From: an uncultured Prevotella sp.
GTDB taxonomy: Bacteria > Bacteroidota > Bacteroidia > Bacteroidales > Bacteroidaceae
Direction of reading: 5' to 3'
Length of the DNA stretch: 64,000 nt
NCBI GenBank assembly: GCA_900315545.1
Contig: OMZM01000006.1
Location: 1 to 64,000 of the forward strand
Below, in pieces: positions 16,817-26,056 of the stretch; within the stretch, counting starts at the first letter, position 1; the number at the start of each line of letters is the position of its first letter. The position numbers and the translations under genes are program-made. The notes below the pieces were generated by a model that was not told the origin of the DNA, searched no databases, and worked only from the letters and a program-made list of their open reading frames with translations.

Positions 16817-17089
16817 TTAGTTCAGTGCGTCATTCAAGTCAGAACCTGCCTTAAATTTAGCAACCTTCTTTGCAGCAATCTTAATCTTAGCCTTTGTTGC
16901 TGGGTTGATACCTGTACGTGCAGGACGCTTGTTCACTGCAAATGTACCAAAACCGATAAGAGCTACCTTATCACCCTTTACAAGAGCTTCCTTAATAGCC
17001 TTTACTGTAGCATCTAATGCTTTCTTAGAGTCAGCCTTTGTCAAGCCTGAACCAGCTGCAATCTTCTCAATTAATTCTGTTTTGTTCAT
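16817..17089 (-). CDS. HU family DNA-binding protein
   Basis: A 90-residue histone-like protein of full family length. It begins MNKTELIEKIA, and the dimerisation core GDKVALIGFGTFAVNKRPAR leads into the DNA-contact arm (RTGINPATKAKIKI) with the usual Asn-Pro tip. It bends and packs DNA as a dimer. The last residues (DLNDALN) are typical of Bacteroidetes HU. It has its own promoter and shares a terminator with the convergent patatin gene. The assignment to HU (not IHF) rests on the standalone 90-residue form and general sequence style. Confidence 0.93.
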   Translation of the reverse strand: MNKTELIEKIAAGSGLTKADSKKALDATVKAIKEALVKGDKVALIGFGTFAVNKRPARTGINPATKAKIKIAAKKVAKFKAGSDLNDALN

Positions 17090-17143
17090 AATTTTGTGAA
17101 TTTATTAAAGATAAATAATATAATAATCGAATAAAATCCACCG

Positions 17144-17173
17144 CAAATATACTTTTTTTTTTCATAAAACAAA
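17144..17173 (-). promoter_or_regulatory. Promoter of the HU gene
   Basis: Minus strand: -7 box TATATTTG at 17151-17144, and TTTG (-33) at 17173-17170, spacing 18 bp. Confidence 0.55.
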
Positions 17174-17256
17174 TAAAAATAGGGGAAAAATTACGAAAAA
17201 GACAAAAAAAAATTATCGAAACTGTCATTTTTATAGTAATCGACAGATATTTTTCG

Positions 17257-17264
17257 TACTTTTG
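17257..17264 (+). promoter_or_regulatory. -7 box of the rhomboid gene
   Basis: TACTTTTG, 34 bp before the ATG at 17299. Confidence 0.5.
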
Positions 17265-17298
17265 CAGCACAAATACAAACAAATAAAAAACGACCAAA

Positions 17299-18225
17299 AT
17301 GCGCAATATACCAACAATAACGAAAAACCTTCTCATTATCAATATTATCGCATTCATTGCGTATCTGGTATTAAGAAGACAAGGGATTGATCTCAACGAC
17401 ATGTTCGGACTGCACATATTTCTTGCTTCCAACTTCAATTTTTACCAACCGGTAACATACATGTTCATGCACGGAGGATGGGATCACTTGTTTTTCAACA
17501 TGTTCGCACTGTGGATGTTCGGATGTGTCATAGAGCGCGTCTGGGGCCCGAAGCGATTCATTATATATTATATGGTGTGCGGCATTGGTGCCGGACTGAT
17601 ACAGGAAATAGCACAGTTTATCGAGATATACGCGATGAATGCTGACAAATTTCCACTTAGCCATTTCTTCAACCTGTCTACAGACGAAGCCAACATGCTT
17701 AACAGCATGACGACGGTGGGTGCATCCGGAGCCATCTACGGCATATTGCTCGCATTCGGAATGATATTCCCAGAAGAACGGATATTCATATTCCCACTGC
17801 CCGTACCTATAAAAGCAAAATGGTTTGTGATGATATACGTCGTCATAGAGCTTATGTCAGCACTGGGAACAAGCAACAGCGGCGTGGCTCACTTTGCACA
17901 TCTCGGCGGAATGTTGTTTGGATTCTTCCTCATCAGATACTGGCAGCGGCATCCCGAGCTTGATGCACGATACGGCAGAAGCGTAGGACGACAATTCTTC
18001 GACAACATGCAAACAAAATGGAACAGGCAGACAAACAGGAAGCCAGAGCCACCTATACGAGAAGAAAAAAACGAGCGTCCACAAACAGACTGGGGCTACA
18101 ACACCAACAAGAAACGCAAGGAAGACGAAATAGACCGCATACTCGACAAAATAAGAAAAAGCGGATACGACTCGCTAACGGACGAGGAAAAGAAACGTCT
18201 GTTTGACCAAAGCAAACTGAACTGA
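17299..18225 (+). CDS. Rhomboid family intramembrane serine protease
   Basis: A 308-residue membrane protein. Six hydrophobic segments lie in residues 10-215. The rhomboid marks are the HGGWDHLFFNMFALWMFG stretch in the first half, catalytic Ser 143 in VGASGAIYG and His 201 in AHFAHLGG, so the Ser-His dyad is intact. The last 90 residues are a charged, cytosolic tail rich in Lys, Arg and Asn that ends in a small helical segment (SLTDEEKKRLFDQSK) common in Bacteroidetes rhomboids. It cleaves membrane proteins within the bilayer; targets are unknown. The next gene starts 10 bp downstream, so the two form an operon. Confidence 0.92.
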   Translation: MRNIPTITKNLLIINIIAFIAYLVLRRQGIDLNDMFGLHIFLASNFNFYQPVTYMFMHGGWDHLFFNMFALWMFGCVIERVWGPKRFIIYYMVCGIGAGLIQEIAQFIEIYAMNADKFPLSHFFNLSTDEANMLNSMTTVGASGAIYGILLAFGMIFPEERIFIFPLPVPIKAKWFVMIYVVIELMSALGTSNSGVAHFAHLGGMLFGFFLIRYWQRHPELDARYGRSVGRQFFDNMQTKWNRQTNRKPEPPIREEKNERPQTDWGYNTNKKRKEDEIDRILDKIRKSGYDSLTDEEKKRLFDQSKLN

Positions 18226-18235
18226 CAAACAAGCA

Positions 18236-19339
18236 ATGAAACTGAAGCATCTGCTTAACATAGGGAACAGGATAGTTTATCTCTTGGCGGGAATAAACAT
18301 CATTTTCGTATGCATTATGTTTGTCGCAGGTTACAGCGACCACTTGAACCCAAACAGTTTCCCATTACTCTCCGTAGCAGGCTTGACTCTGCCTATATTC
18401 ATATTCTCAGTCGTTGCGTTTATGCTGTTTTGGCTATTGATAAAGCCCAAATACACTATAATATCCATAGTCGGACTGCTTCTCTGCTACTCGCCGATAC
18501 GCAGCTACTGCCCTATCAACATCAAGCATGAGACTACTGAAAAGACTATAAAAGTGCTAAGCTACAACGTAATGATGTTCGCTCTATGCGACAATTATTA
18601 CGATAAGAACAACGAGATACTGCAATACATGCTGCAATCGGACGCCGACATCATCTGCCTGCAGGAAGCACAGACGGAACCAGACATATACGACATGCTG
18701 AAACGGGAAATGAGTAAGAAAAACTACTATACAGATTCTGTCAAGAAAAGCAAAAGTTTCAACACTCTTATATTGTTCAGCAAATATCCAATCTTAGGAC
18801 ACGAAAAAATACTTTACGAGTCAACGTCAAACCAAAGCGTAGCCTACTATCTCAACATAGACGGCGACAGCGTCATGGTTATAAACAATCACTTTGAGTC
18901 AAACCGCATATCGAAAAAAGAAAAGAATGACATACGACAGATTATCAGAGGCGGCATGTCCAAAGACAGCATAAAAGCCGACGCCAAACTGCTGATATCC
19001 AAGCTCATCGAGGCAAACAAGACAAGGAGCAGGCAGGTTGATTCTGTCGCAAAATTCATCGACAATTCTAAGATAAAAAGCATCATTGTCTGCGGCGATT
19101 TCAATGATAATCCAAACTCATATACCCACTGGCAGCTGAACAGACGCCTTACCGACTGCTACCGCGAGAGTGCTTCCGGTTTAGGATTTTCATACAAACA
19201 TGGCGGCATAAACGTGCGCATAGACAACATTATGTGTACAAAGAATTTCCGCCCGTATGAATGTAAAGTCGACTCAAAAATGCCTTTTTCCGACCATTTC
19301 CCTATATTATGCAAGCTGAAAAAACAGTCAAAACCTTAA
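18236..19339 (+). CDS. Membrane-anchored endonuclease/exonuclease/phosphatase-fold protein
   Basis: A 367-residue protein. Residues 10-95 hold three membrane helices. The EEP domain follows with its motifs in order: KVLSYNVMMF, DIICLQEAQ (catalytic Glu), VINNHFES, CGDFNDNP, VRIDNIM and SDHFPIL (catalytic His). All metal- and phosphate-binding residues appear present, so an active phosphodiesterase or phosphatase on a membrane-near substrate is likely, but the substrate cannot be told. It is co-transcribed with the rhomboid gene. This pair is common in Bacteroidales. Confidence 0.88.
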   Translation: MKLKHLLNIGNRIVYLLAGINIIFVCIMFVAGYSDHLNPNSFPLLSVAGLTLPIFIFSVVAFMLFWLLIKPKYTIISIVGLLLCYSPIRSYCPINIKHETTEKTIKVLSYNVMMFALCDNYYDKNNEILQYMLQSDADIICLQEAQTEPDIYDMLKREMSKKNYYTDSVKKSKSFNTLILFSKYPILGHEKILYESTSNQSVAYYLNIDGDSVMVINNHFESNRISKKEKNDIRQIIRGGMSKDSIKADAKLLISKLIEANKTRSRQVDSVAKFIDNSKIKSIIVCGDFNDNPNSYTHWQLNRRLTDCYRESASGLGFSYKHGGINVRIDNIMCTKNFRPYECKVDSKMPFSDHFPILCKLKKQSKP

Positions 19340-19378
19340 AAAGCAACACTTTTTTTTTCGTATTTTAAGAAAAATAGT

Positions 19379-19386
19379 TATCTTTG
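19379..19386 (+). promoter_or_regulatory. -7 box of secDF
   Basis: TATCTTTG, 57 bp before the ATG. No clear -33 element. Confidence 0.5.
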
Positions 19387-19443
19387 CACGCTATATTGTA
19401 TTTAATAGTCGAAATATAAACATAACAAAAACATAAAACAAAA

Positions 19444-22416
19444 ATGCAAAACAAAGGAATTGTACTTTTTACTGCCGTCTTACTGACGTTGGCAAGCATT
19501 TTCTATTTGTCTTTTTCGGTTGCCACATCTTATTTTGACAGCCAAGCAGCAAAAATCAAAGATCCGATAGCACAGCAGGATTACAAAGATTCTGTAAAAT
19601 ATCTCGGTCTCTATTCTTATCAGAAATGCTTGGAGACACAAGTTGGTCTCGGTCTTGACCTTAAAGGCGGTATGAACGTCATCCTCGAAGTTTCTGTTCC
19701 AGATCTGGTAGAAAACCTTTCCGGACACAAGAACGATGCAGCTTTCCTTAAATCCATGAAGGAAGCCCGTGCAGAAGAGGAGCAGACACAGAGTGATTTC
19801 ATCTCATTGTTTATCAAGGCTTATCAGCGCAATGCTCCCGGACACCGTCTGGCTGAGATTTTCGCAACACAGCAGTTGCCTGACGTGAAAACAAACAGCA
19901 CAGATGACGAAGTAGAGAAAATCCTTCGCGAGCGTGTCAGCGAGTCTGTTGCCGATGCAAAGAACGTCATTACCAACCGTATCGACCAGTTCGGCGTTGT
20001 TCAGCCTAACATACAGATGCTCGAAGGTCAGCAGCAGGGACGCATCATGGTTGAGATGCCTGGTGTGAAAGACCCTGAACGTATGCGTAAGCTGCTGCAG
20101 GGTAGCGCGAACCTCGAGTTCTGGGAGACTTACAACGCTCAGGAAGTGGCAAGTTACCTTGCACAGATAAACACACGTCTTGCCGGCAACACTGACAGCA
20201 ACGACAGTACTGCCAATGCTGACGAGAGTACAGAAGCAAAGGAAGACTCGACAAAGGCTTCACTTTCACTCAACAAGAAAGGTTCTGACGATAAAGCTAC
20301 TAAAGCCCAGCTGGAAGAGGCTAAGAAGATGAATCCGCTGTTCTCAAGACTTGACAGCCGCTATCTTTCAGGCTGCATTGTCGGTCTGGCTAACGTACGT
20401 GATACAGCAGACATCAACAAGATGCTGAAGAGCGATGCAGCAAAGCAGATTTTGCCAGCAGACCTCAAATTGCTGTGGGGTGCAAAGCCTACAGACTTCA
20501 TCAAGAACAACAAGCGTATATACGAGCTTTATGCTCTCAAGGTAACGACAGCCGACGGCAGAGCTCCTCTGGAGGGTGATGTTGTTGAGTCAGCACGCGA
20601 CGACTTCAACAATTTCACAGGCAAGCCAATCGTCAGCATGTCTATGAACGACGACGGTGCACGCCGCTGGGCTGCGCTTACACGTGCAAACGTAGGCAAA
20701 CCTATCGCTATCGTACTCGACGGACTGGTTTACTGCGCACCTGCACCTCACAACGAAATCACTGGTGGAAACTCTGAAATTTCAGGTAGTTTCACTGTTG
20801 AAGATACGAAAGACTTGGCAAACACACTGAAGTCTGGACGTATGAAGGCTCCTGTACGCATTGTTCAGGAAGAGGTAGTAGGTCCGTCTCTTGGTGCACA
20901 GTCTATCAAGCAGGGTATCATTTCGTTCATCTTTGCCTTCATCATCCTGATGATATACATGGTAATGATGTACAACTTCATTCCTGGTATGGTAGCCAAC
21001 ATGGCTCTGTTGCTTAACCTCTTCTTCACGTTCGGTATCATGGCTTCGTTCCAGTCTGCACTTACGATGCCTGGTATTGCCGGTATCGTGCTTGCATTGG
21101 GTATGGCTGTCGATGCCAACGTACTTATATATGAACGTACACGCGAGGAGATGCGTGCAGGAAAGAATGTCAAGCAGGCTCTGAAAGCCGGCTACAGCAA
21201 TGCTTTTTCTGCTATCTTCGACTCAAACCTCACGTCTATCATAACAGGTGTCATCCTTGCCGTCATCGGTACGGGTCCTGTTCGCGGTTTCGCCGTTACG
21301 TTGATTATCGGTATCTGCTGTTCATTCTTCACAGCCGTATTCCTGACACGTATAGTATATGAAAACCGTCTGAACAAAGACAAGTGGACAAACCTGAAGT
21401 TCTACACAGGCATATCAAAGAACCTGATGCAGAATACAAAGGTCAACTTCATGTCTTTATATCGCAAGGCAAGAATCATCTGGGGCATTGCTGCCATCAT
21501 ATTCATCTGCTCATTCTTCGTAAGAGGCTTGAGCCGCAGCATCGACTTCACTGGTGGCCGCAACTATGTTGTCAAGTTTGAGAAATCCGTTCAGCCAGAG
21601 GAAGTCAACTCGGCACTCCGCTCAGAGTTTGAAGGCTACACGGCAAGCGCCCTTGCTCTCGGTACTGACGGCAAGACTATACGTATATCTACCAACTACA
21701 AGATAGAGTCTAACAGTCTGAGTGTTGACGACGAGGCTGAGGAAAAACTCTTCAACGCACTGTCGAAAGCAAATCTGGTAACCCAGAAAGACCTCAAGAC
21801 ATTCAAGGATCCTGACGTACGCAACGGTGGTTCTATTATCAGTTCTACAAAGGTTGGTCCTTCTATCGCAAAAGACGTAACCCACAAGGCAATCATTTCT
21901 GTCATCGTAGCACTGATAGCAATCTTCCTTTACATCCTGCTGCGCTTCCGCAATGTTGCCTTCTCTGTTGGCTCAATCGTTGCTCTGGCATTCGACACGC
22001 TTATCGTAATAGGTTTCTACTCTATACTTTGGGGAATCGTTCCATTCTCACTCGAAATCGACCAGACGTTCATCGGTGCCATCCTTACCGTTATTGGTTA
22101 CTCTATCAACGACAAGGTGGTGGTGTTCGACCGTATCCGTGAGAACCTGAAACTGTTCCGCAAGCGTGACCGTCAGACACTGTTCAACGATTCACTGAAC
22201 CAGACTTTGGCACGTACCATCAACACCTCAGTGTCTACGCTCATCGTGTTGCTGTGTATCTTCTTCTTCGGTGGAGAAAGCATCCGCAGCTTCTCGTTTG
22301 CAATGATACTCGGTGTCATCTTCGGTACACTGTCTTCTCTCTTCATCGCTGCTCCTATTGCATACCGCACAATGGGCAACAAGATAACGGAGGAAGAGAC
22401 TGCTGAAGAAAAGTAA
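19444..22416 (+). CDS. secDF: Protein translocase subunit SecDF (fused)
   Basis: A 990-residue fusion of SecD and SecF, normal for Bacteroidetes. The SecD half starts with one membrane helix and GLDLKGGMNVILEV, has the periplasmic P1 region (ITNRIDQFGVVQP), an insertion rich in Asp, Ser and Lys near residues 240-290, and then the five-helix block with GMAVDANVLIYERTREE. The SecF half starts near residue 680 (SIDFTGGRNYVVKF) and ends with VIGYSINDKVVVFDRIREN. The protein uses the proton gradient to help SecYEG finish export. It stands alone with a promoter and a strong hairpin after it. Confidence 0.96.
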   Translation: MQNKGIVLFTAVLLTLASIFYLSFSVATSYFDSQAAKIKDPIAQQDYKDSVKYLGLYSYQKCLETQVGLGLDLKGGMNVILEVSVPDLVENLSGHKNDAAFLKSMKEARAEEEQTQSDFISLFIKAYQRNAPGHRLAEIFATQQLPDVKTNSTDDEVEKILRERVSESVADAKNVITNRIDQFGVVQPNIQMLEGQQQGRIMVEMPGVKDPERMRKLLQGSANLEFWETYNAQEVASYLAQINTRLAGNTDSNDSTANADESTEAKEDSTKASLSLNKKGSDDKATKAQLEEAKKMNPLFSRLDSRYLSGCIVGLANVRDTADINKMLKSDAAKQILPADLKLLWGAKPTDFIKNNKRIYELYALKVTTADGRAPLEGDVVESARDDFNNFTGKPIVSMSMNDDGARRWAALTRANVGKPIAIVLDGLVYCAPAPHNEITGGNSEISGSFTVEDTKDLANTLKSGRMKAPVRIVQEEVVGPSLGAQSIKQGIISFIFAFIILMIYMVMMYNFIPGMVANMALLLNLFFTFGIMASFQSALTMPGIAGIVLALGMAVDANVLIYERTREEMRAGKNVKQALKAGYSNAFSAIFDSNLTSIITGVILAVIGTGPVRGFAVTLIIGICCSFFTAVFLTRIVYENRLNKDKWTNLKFYTGISKNLMQNTKVNFMSLYRKARIIWGIAAIIFICSFFVRGLSRSIDFTGGRNYVVKFEKSVQPEEVNSALRSEFEGYTASALALGTDGKTIRISTNYKIESNSLSVDDEAEEKLFNALSKANLVTQKDLKTFKDPDVRNGGSIISSTKVGPSIAKDVTHKAIISVIVALIAIFLYILLRFRNVAFSVGSIVALAFDTLIVIGFYSILWGIVPFSLEIDQTFIGAILTVIGYSINDKVVVFDRIRENLKLFRKRDRQTLFNDSLNQTLARTINTSVSTLIVLLCIFFFGGESIRSFSFAMILGVIFGTLSSLFIAAPIAYRTMGNKITEEETAEEK

Positions 22417-22444
22417 TCAGCACGTTCATACTCTTTTAAATAGC

Positions 22445-22482
22445 AAAGTGGCTGCAAAATCATCTGATTGAGCAGCCACTTT
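22445..22482. terminator. Bidirectional terminator between secDF and the ADP-ribosylglycohydrolase gene
   Basis: aaagtggctgc pairs perfectly with gcagccacttt between two convergent genes. Confidence 0.7.
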
Positions 22483-22540
22483 CATTATTGTGTTATGTCT
22501 CGACATCGCCTGCCTGCATGTTCCTGCGCGGCAGAATTGT

Positions 22541-23332
22541 CTATTTCATCTTGTTTTCCATCGTTCCGTAGAACTCATCTATGATGTCTATCATCTCCTC
22601 CGGCAGATACGACAGAGCCTTGTCTATTATCTCGTCCGGTATATCGTAGTATGCCTCTGCCATTGCTCCCGTTATGTCCGCCTTAGTGTCGGTGTCGCCG
22701 TTGGCACGTATCGCCTTGCGTATGGCATCCTCAAAGTCATTGGAATCTATAAAGCACCGCAGCGCCATAGGCACTGTTTCCTGGCACGTTGCGTCGAAAT
22801 GTCCCTCACTGCCAATCTTATACACATCCTTGAGCGGTATTATCTCATATCCGAAACGCTTTTCGACAGCCTGTTCCAGTTCATATTTCGTTATCTGCTG
22901 CGTTCTCAGCCAGTAGATTACGTCAGCCACACACTGCGCCCCTTTTACGCCTTCGGGATGGTTGTGGCTCACTTCTGCCGAGCGCCTTGCCTCTTCCTCT
23001 ATCTTCGATATATCGTCGAAAAACCATCCGACAGGGCTCACTCTCATTGCCGAGCCGTTGCCGCACGAGTTGTTTGGCTGTGGGTCTGCAGCGTTAATCC
23101 AGCTGTAGAACCTGTTGCCATAGCCTCCCATAGGCTCCGGATAGCGCCGGCACCACTCCAGCAGGGCTGTCTTGTAGTCCTTGCCATGCAGTATTGCGTC
23201 TGCCACCGCGATGGTGCATATCGTGTCGTCGGTATAACTGCATTCGTCAGTAAAGAGATTGAAACCTTTTTCCGGTGCATGAGTAAACTCGAAGCGAGAG
23301 CCTACTATGTCGCCTATTATAGCACCTATCAT
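22541..23332 (-). CDS. ADP-ribosylglycohydrolase family protein
   Basis: A 263-residue protein of the ARH/DraG fold: IGAIIGDIVGSRFEF at the start, the metal-binding SYTDDT near residue 34, GNGSAMRVSPVGW in the middle, and a second metal site NGDTDTKADITGAMAEA near residue 212. The two acidic motifs that hold the pair of Mg ions are both present, so it is probably active in removing ADP-ribose from a protein or small molecule. The target is unknown. No ADP-ribosyltransferase gene is nearby. It lies 47 bp downstream of tRNA-Arg on the same strand and may be co-transcribed with it. Confidence 0.88.
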   Translation of the reverse strand: MIGAIIGDIVGSRFEFTHAPEKGFNLFTDECSYTDDTICTIAVADAILHGKDYKTALLEWCRRYPEPMGGYGNRFYSWINAADPQPNNSCGNGSAMRVSPVGWFFDDISKIEEEARRSAEVSHNHPEGVKGAQCVADVIYWLRTQQITKYELEQAVEKRFGYEIIPLKDVYKIGSEGHFDATCQETVPMALRCFIDSNDFEDAIRKAIRANGDTDTKADITGAMAEAYYDIPDEIIDKALSYLPEEMIDIIDEFYGTMENKMK

Positions 23333-23379
23333 AGTATTTGCATGTTATTGAAATTTGTAGTTTTTAAGTTTTAAGGATG

Positions 23380-23451
23380 CGGTTCCACCGAGAATCGAAC
23401 TCGGATCTAATCTTTAGGAGAGACTTGTTCTATCCATTGAACTATGGAACC
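23380..23451 (-). tRNA. tRNA-Arg (CCU)
   Basis: The minus strand folds into a full cloverleaf of 72 nt. The acceptor GGTTCCA pairs with TGGAACC, the D arm is GTTC/GAAC, the anticodon stem is AGTCT/AGATT around loop CTCCTAA, and the T arm is CCGAG/CTCGG with loop TTCGATT. The anticodon is CCT, reading AGG. The discriminator base is G, and the 3' CCA is not encoded. A -7 box TACCTTTG lies at 23519-23512 on the minus strand. Confidence 0.93.
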
Positions 23452-23511
23452 TTTGTTGCTTTGTCGCGAGCCTCAACTTTTCACATTTTCAAAAGTTTCT
23501 GCAAAGGTAAT

Positions 23512-23519
23512 CATTTTTT
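23512..23519 (-). promoter_or_regulatory. -7 box of tRNA-Arg
   Basis: TACCTTTG on the minus strand, about 60 bp before the tRNA 5' end. Confidence 0.5.
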
Positions 23520-23671
23520 CTGAGTTATAACTATTTTTGCCTCATTTTTATTTCCATTATTCGTTCTTATACCTATTATATATATACTCCGCTCCATGTC
23601 GGATGCGTCTGCCATGTCTTTCTGCTGCCCACGATTATCGCTGCAGTCGGCACGGTTTTGTGCGCCAGAAG

Positions 23672-24146
23672 CACTTTGTGGCGAGAAAACATATAATCAA
23701 TTTTGCCTCATTTACTGTCGCGAGAATGCCCGCGAAAGCCGCTTCTGAAATCTGAGGGGTAAAATACGCCCAAAATTCGCATACATTTGTAATTCTCTGA
23801 CAATCAATCCGTTACACACAAACACAAGTCTTATACGCAAGAAAAGTATATGTTAAAAAAGTCAAAGAGTATGTTTGACATTGTCAAACACACTGTTTGA
23901 GGGTATCAGACATAGTGTTTGGGGGTGTCGCACACTGTGTTCGGCAGTGCAAAAAAGGCGAAACAGGCATGTCAAAGGTACTCTTTGACAATTTTAACAG
24001 TTGTATCCGGTCTCGGAATTAACAAATATTTGCACTTTTAGGGGCTATATTTTTTCTATTTGGAGAGTTTTTCTCTGTCAAAAATTTTCATACTTTTTCA
24101 GTCCGAAAGAAAAATCCGTTGAGTTTGGCACGGTTTTTGTAGGGAG
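23672..24146 (+). repeat. Dispersed intergenic repeat, copy 3
   Basis: The most complete copy. The start block tttactgtcgcg is at 23711-23722, with similarity to copy 2 reaching left to about 23672 (tttgtgg, ataatcaa). The arms are at 23852-23869 (with two changes) and 23981-23998, and the end block is at 24123-24146. Between the arms, gtttgacattgtcaaac is a perfect palindrome. The repeat ends five bases before the stop codon of the Fur-like gene. The rest of the 699-bp gap (23520-23670) shows no feature I recognise. Confidence 0.8.
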
Positions 24147-24150
24147 TCGG

Positions 24151-24579
24151 CTAAACCTTGCAATCCTTGCAAAGTCCCTTCACGACATATTCGGTATGCT
24201 GCACGTCGAAGCCTGCAGGCAGTGCCACAGGCGGAATTTCGACGTCGGTAAGGCAGAATGTGCGGTGGCATTTCGTACACGTCAGGTGCACATGTCCGCG
24301 CCGGTGCTGATGGTCGTCGCAGTGGCACACGCAGTATTTCTGCATGCCCGAGCCGTCGTCAATCTCGTGCAGCAGCTCAGCCTCAGTCAGCGTGTGTATG
24401 GTTCTGAACATCGTCGAGCGGTCTACGGTGGGCAGCAGAGCCTCAAGGTCGGTTATGCTGAAGGCATCTGTCAGCTCGTGGCGTATCGTCCGCCATACCA
24501 GCAGGCGCACAGCCGTAACGCGCACACCTGCATTTACAAGCATCTGCTCGTCAGTATATGTCAGCGACTTGTTGTCCAT
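24151..24579 (-). CDS. Fur family metal-dependent transcriptional regulator
   Basis: A 142-residue regulator. The start is the ATG at 24579; a longer frame to 24714 would overlap the upstream gene. Residues 1-75 form the winged helix (GVRVTAVRLLVWRTI, then TVDRSTMFRTIHTLTEAELLHEI). Residues 85-142 form the metal-binding dimer domain with His clusters and two CxxC pairs (CTKC and CKDC) that bind structural zinc. The sequence style is closer to Zur or a Fur-like metal sensor than to classic Fur. It lies 35 bp after a Cu/Zn-efflux permease gene in one operon, so control of metal export is the likely task. The sensed metal is not certain. Confidence 0.85.
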   Translation of the reverse strand: MDNKSLTYTDEQMLVNAGVRVTAVRLLVWRTIRHELTDAFSITDLEALLPTVDRSTMFRTIHTLTEAELLHEIDDGSGMQKYCVCHCDDHQHRRGHVHLTCTKCHRTFCLTDVEIPPVALPAGFDVQHTEYVVKGLCKDCKV

Positions 24580-24614
24580 ATTATAATAACGGCGCAATCC
24601 CCGTTTTATTGTTG

Positions 24615-25787
24615 TCAGTGTTCGCAACAGTGGCAGTCGTGCGGTTTCTTCCTTACGATGCGGTTGTATGCAGCATATAGCAGCAGCGCCACGAGCACGC
24701 CAGTACAAATCCACTCAAACACGGTGCCGCTGCTCTCGCAGCAAGTCAGCTGTTCGAGCGACGACAGGAACCACTCACGCGGCAGCAGATGGTCTATTAT
24801 CAGTCCTGAAGCGACGGCACCGCCGACGATGGCAGCTATATAGGCTGCGAGCGTACGCCAGCCCAGACGATGGCGAATGATGAGTATTGAAGCCATGTTG
24901 GCTGCCGGACCTGCCATGAGCAGCACCAGACCGGCACCTGGCGTCAAGCCTTTCATCATCAGGGCTACGGCTATCGGAATGCTGCCTGTGGCACATACAT
25001 ACATAGGAATGCTTATGAGCAGCACGAAAGCCATAGACAACAGCGAGTTGTCCTTGAACACTTCAAACCAGCCATCGGGAACGAAGACCGTGATGAGGGC
25101 TGCTATTACGATGCCCACGACAAGCCACTTGCCTATGTCGTCGACCATATCGACGAAGGCATAGCGCAGCGCTACAACCATCTTCTGCCAGAAGCCTTTT
25201 GCCTCGCTGCTGTCGTCGTGGTGGCAATGGCAGCTGCCCGCTTCCTCATGGCTGTGATTTTCGTCATGATGGCAGCAGCAATGGTCTTCTTCAGCCTCAT
25301 CTTGACAGCAACAGCAGTGGTCTTCACCATGCTGTTTTTCAGATTCTTGGTGGCAACAGCCGTGCTCCTCATGCTGCGGCTCAGCCTCATCCTTGTCGAA
25401 GAAATTGACAAGCTGTCCCCCGAACAGAGCCGTTATGAGTGCCGTTATCGGGCGGATGATGGCAAACGGCAGCCCCATGAGCGAGTAGGTTGCCACTATC
25501 GAGTCGACACCCGTCTGCGGCGTGGCGATGAGAAACGACACCACCGCACTCTTCGATGCGCCTTCCTTGCGCAGCGACATGGCTGTGGGAATTACTCCGC
25601 ACGAGCACAACGGCAGCGGAATGCCAAGCAGTGCAGCGTTAAGTACCGACCGGAACGAGCGTTTCGACAGGTATTTGGAATACAGACTTCCGGGTATGAA
25701 GGCGTGCATCAGACCCGCTATGAAGAAGCCCAGCAGCAGATAGGGCGACATTTCGTTGACCAAATGGAGTATTTCTGTTGTAATCAT
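24615..25787 (-). CDS. SO_0444-type Cu/Zn efflux permease
   Basis: A 390-residue membrane protein of the two-repeat permease type. The first half has GFFIAGLMHAFIPG and the key PLPLCSCGVIPTAMSLR motif, with FLIATPQTGVDSI after it. The second half has the matching MYVCATGSIPIAVALMMKG and LLMAGPAANMASI. Between them (about 130-195) is a cytosolic loop very rich in His and Cys (EDHCCCCQDEAEEDHCCC and similar), surely a metal-binding stretch, and the C-terminus ends in HDCHCCEH. The family is linked to copper or zinc efflux. It is co-transcribed with a Fur-type regulator. Confidence 0.85.
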   Translation of the reverse strand: MITTEILHLVNEMSPYLLLGFFIAGLMHAFIPGSLYSKYLSKRSFRSVLNAALLGIPLPLCSCGVIPTAMSLRKEGASKSAVVSFLIATPQTGVDSIVATYSLMGLPFAIIRPITALITALFGGQLVNFFDKDEAEPQHEEHGCCHQESEKQHGEDHCCCCQDEAEEDHCCCHHDENHSHEEAGSCHCHHDDSSEAKGFWQKMVVALRYAFVDMVDDIGKWLVVGIVIAALITVFVPDGWFEVFKDNSLLSMAFVLLISIPMYVCATGSIPIAVALMMKGLTPGAGLVLLMAGPAANMASILIIRHRLGWRTLAAYIAAIVGGAVASGLIIDHLLPREWFLSSLEQLTCCESSGTVFEWICTGVLVALLLYAAYNRIVRKKPHDCHCCEH

Positions 25788-25812
25788 AGTTGTTGATATT
25801 TATGTTTCACTT

Positions 25813-25838
25813 TGTCGGCATCCGACACTGCAAAAGTA
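25813..25838 (-). promoter_or_regulatory. -7 box and palindrome before the efflux operon
   Basis: On the minus strand, TACTTTTG lies at 25838-25831. Right after it, where transcription should start, sits the inverted repeat TGTCGG-cat-CCGACA (25813-25827). The palindrome is placed like an operator; whether the Fur-type protein binds it is untested, and it does not resemble the classic AT-rich Fur box. Confidence 0.4.
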
Positions 25839-25977
25839 GAAACTATATTCATAACACGAAAACATTAGGCAACAAAACCGCCGATATTTGCAATTCAGTG
25901 GCAAAAACATCGCTCAAAACCTGTTGTTAAACAAACAAGACAATAGCAAATAATCGTTAATGATTGTGTACAAATCT

Positions 25978-26007
25978 ATTGTTTTACAACGATTTTACTT
26001 ACTTTTG
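25978..26007 (+). promoter_or_regulatory. Promoter of the TonB-type receptor gene
   Basis: ATTG at 25978-25981 and TACTTTTG at 26000-26007, spacing 18 bp. Confidence 0.55.
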
Positions 26008-26056
26008 CAAGCTATTTATATTATAACACACAAAAACTGTAAGTAACAAAACAATT

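Noticed and set aside
22490-23374. 294-residue ORF opposite the ADP-ribosylglycohydrolase
   Set aside because: It lies antisense to a gene with clear family motifs and has no recognisable features.
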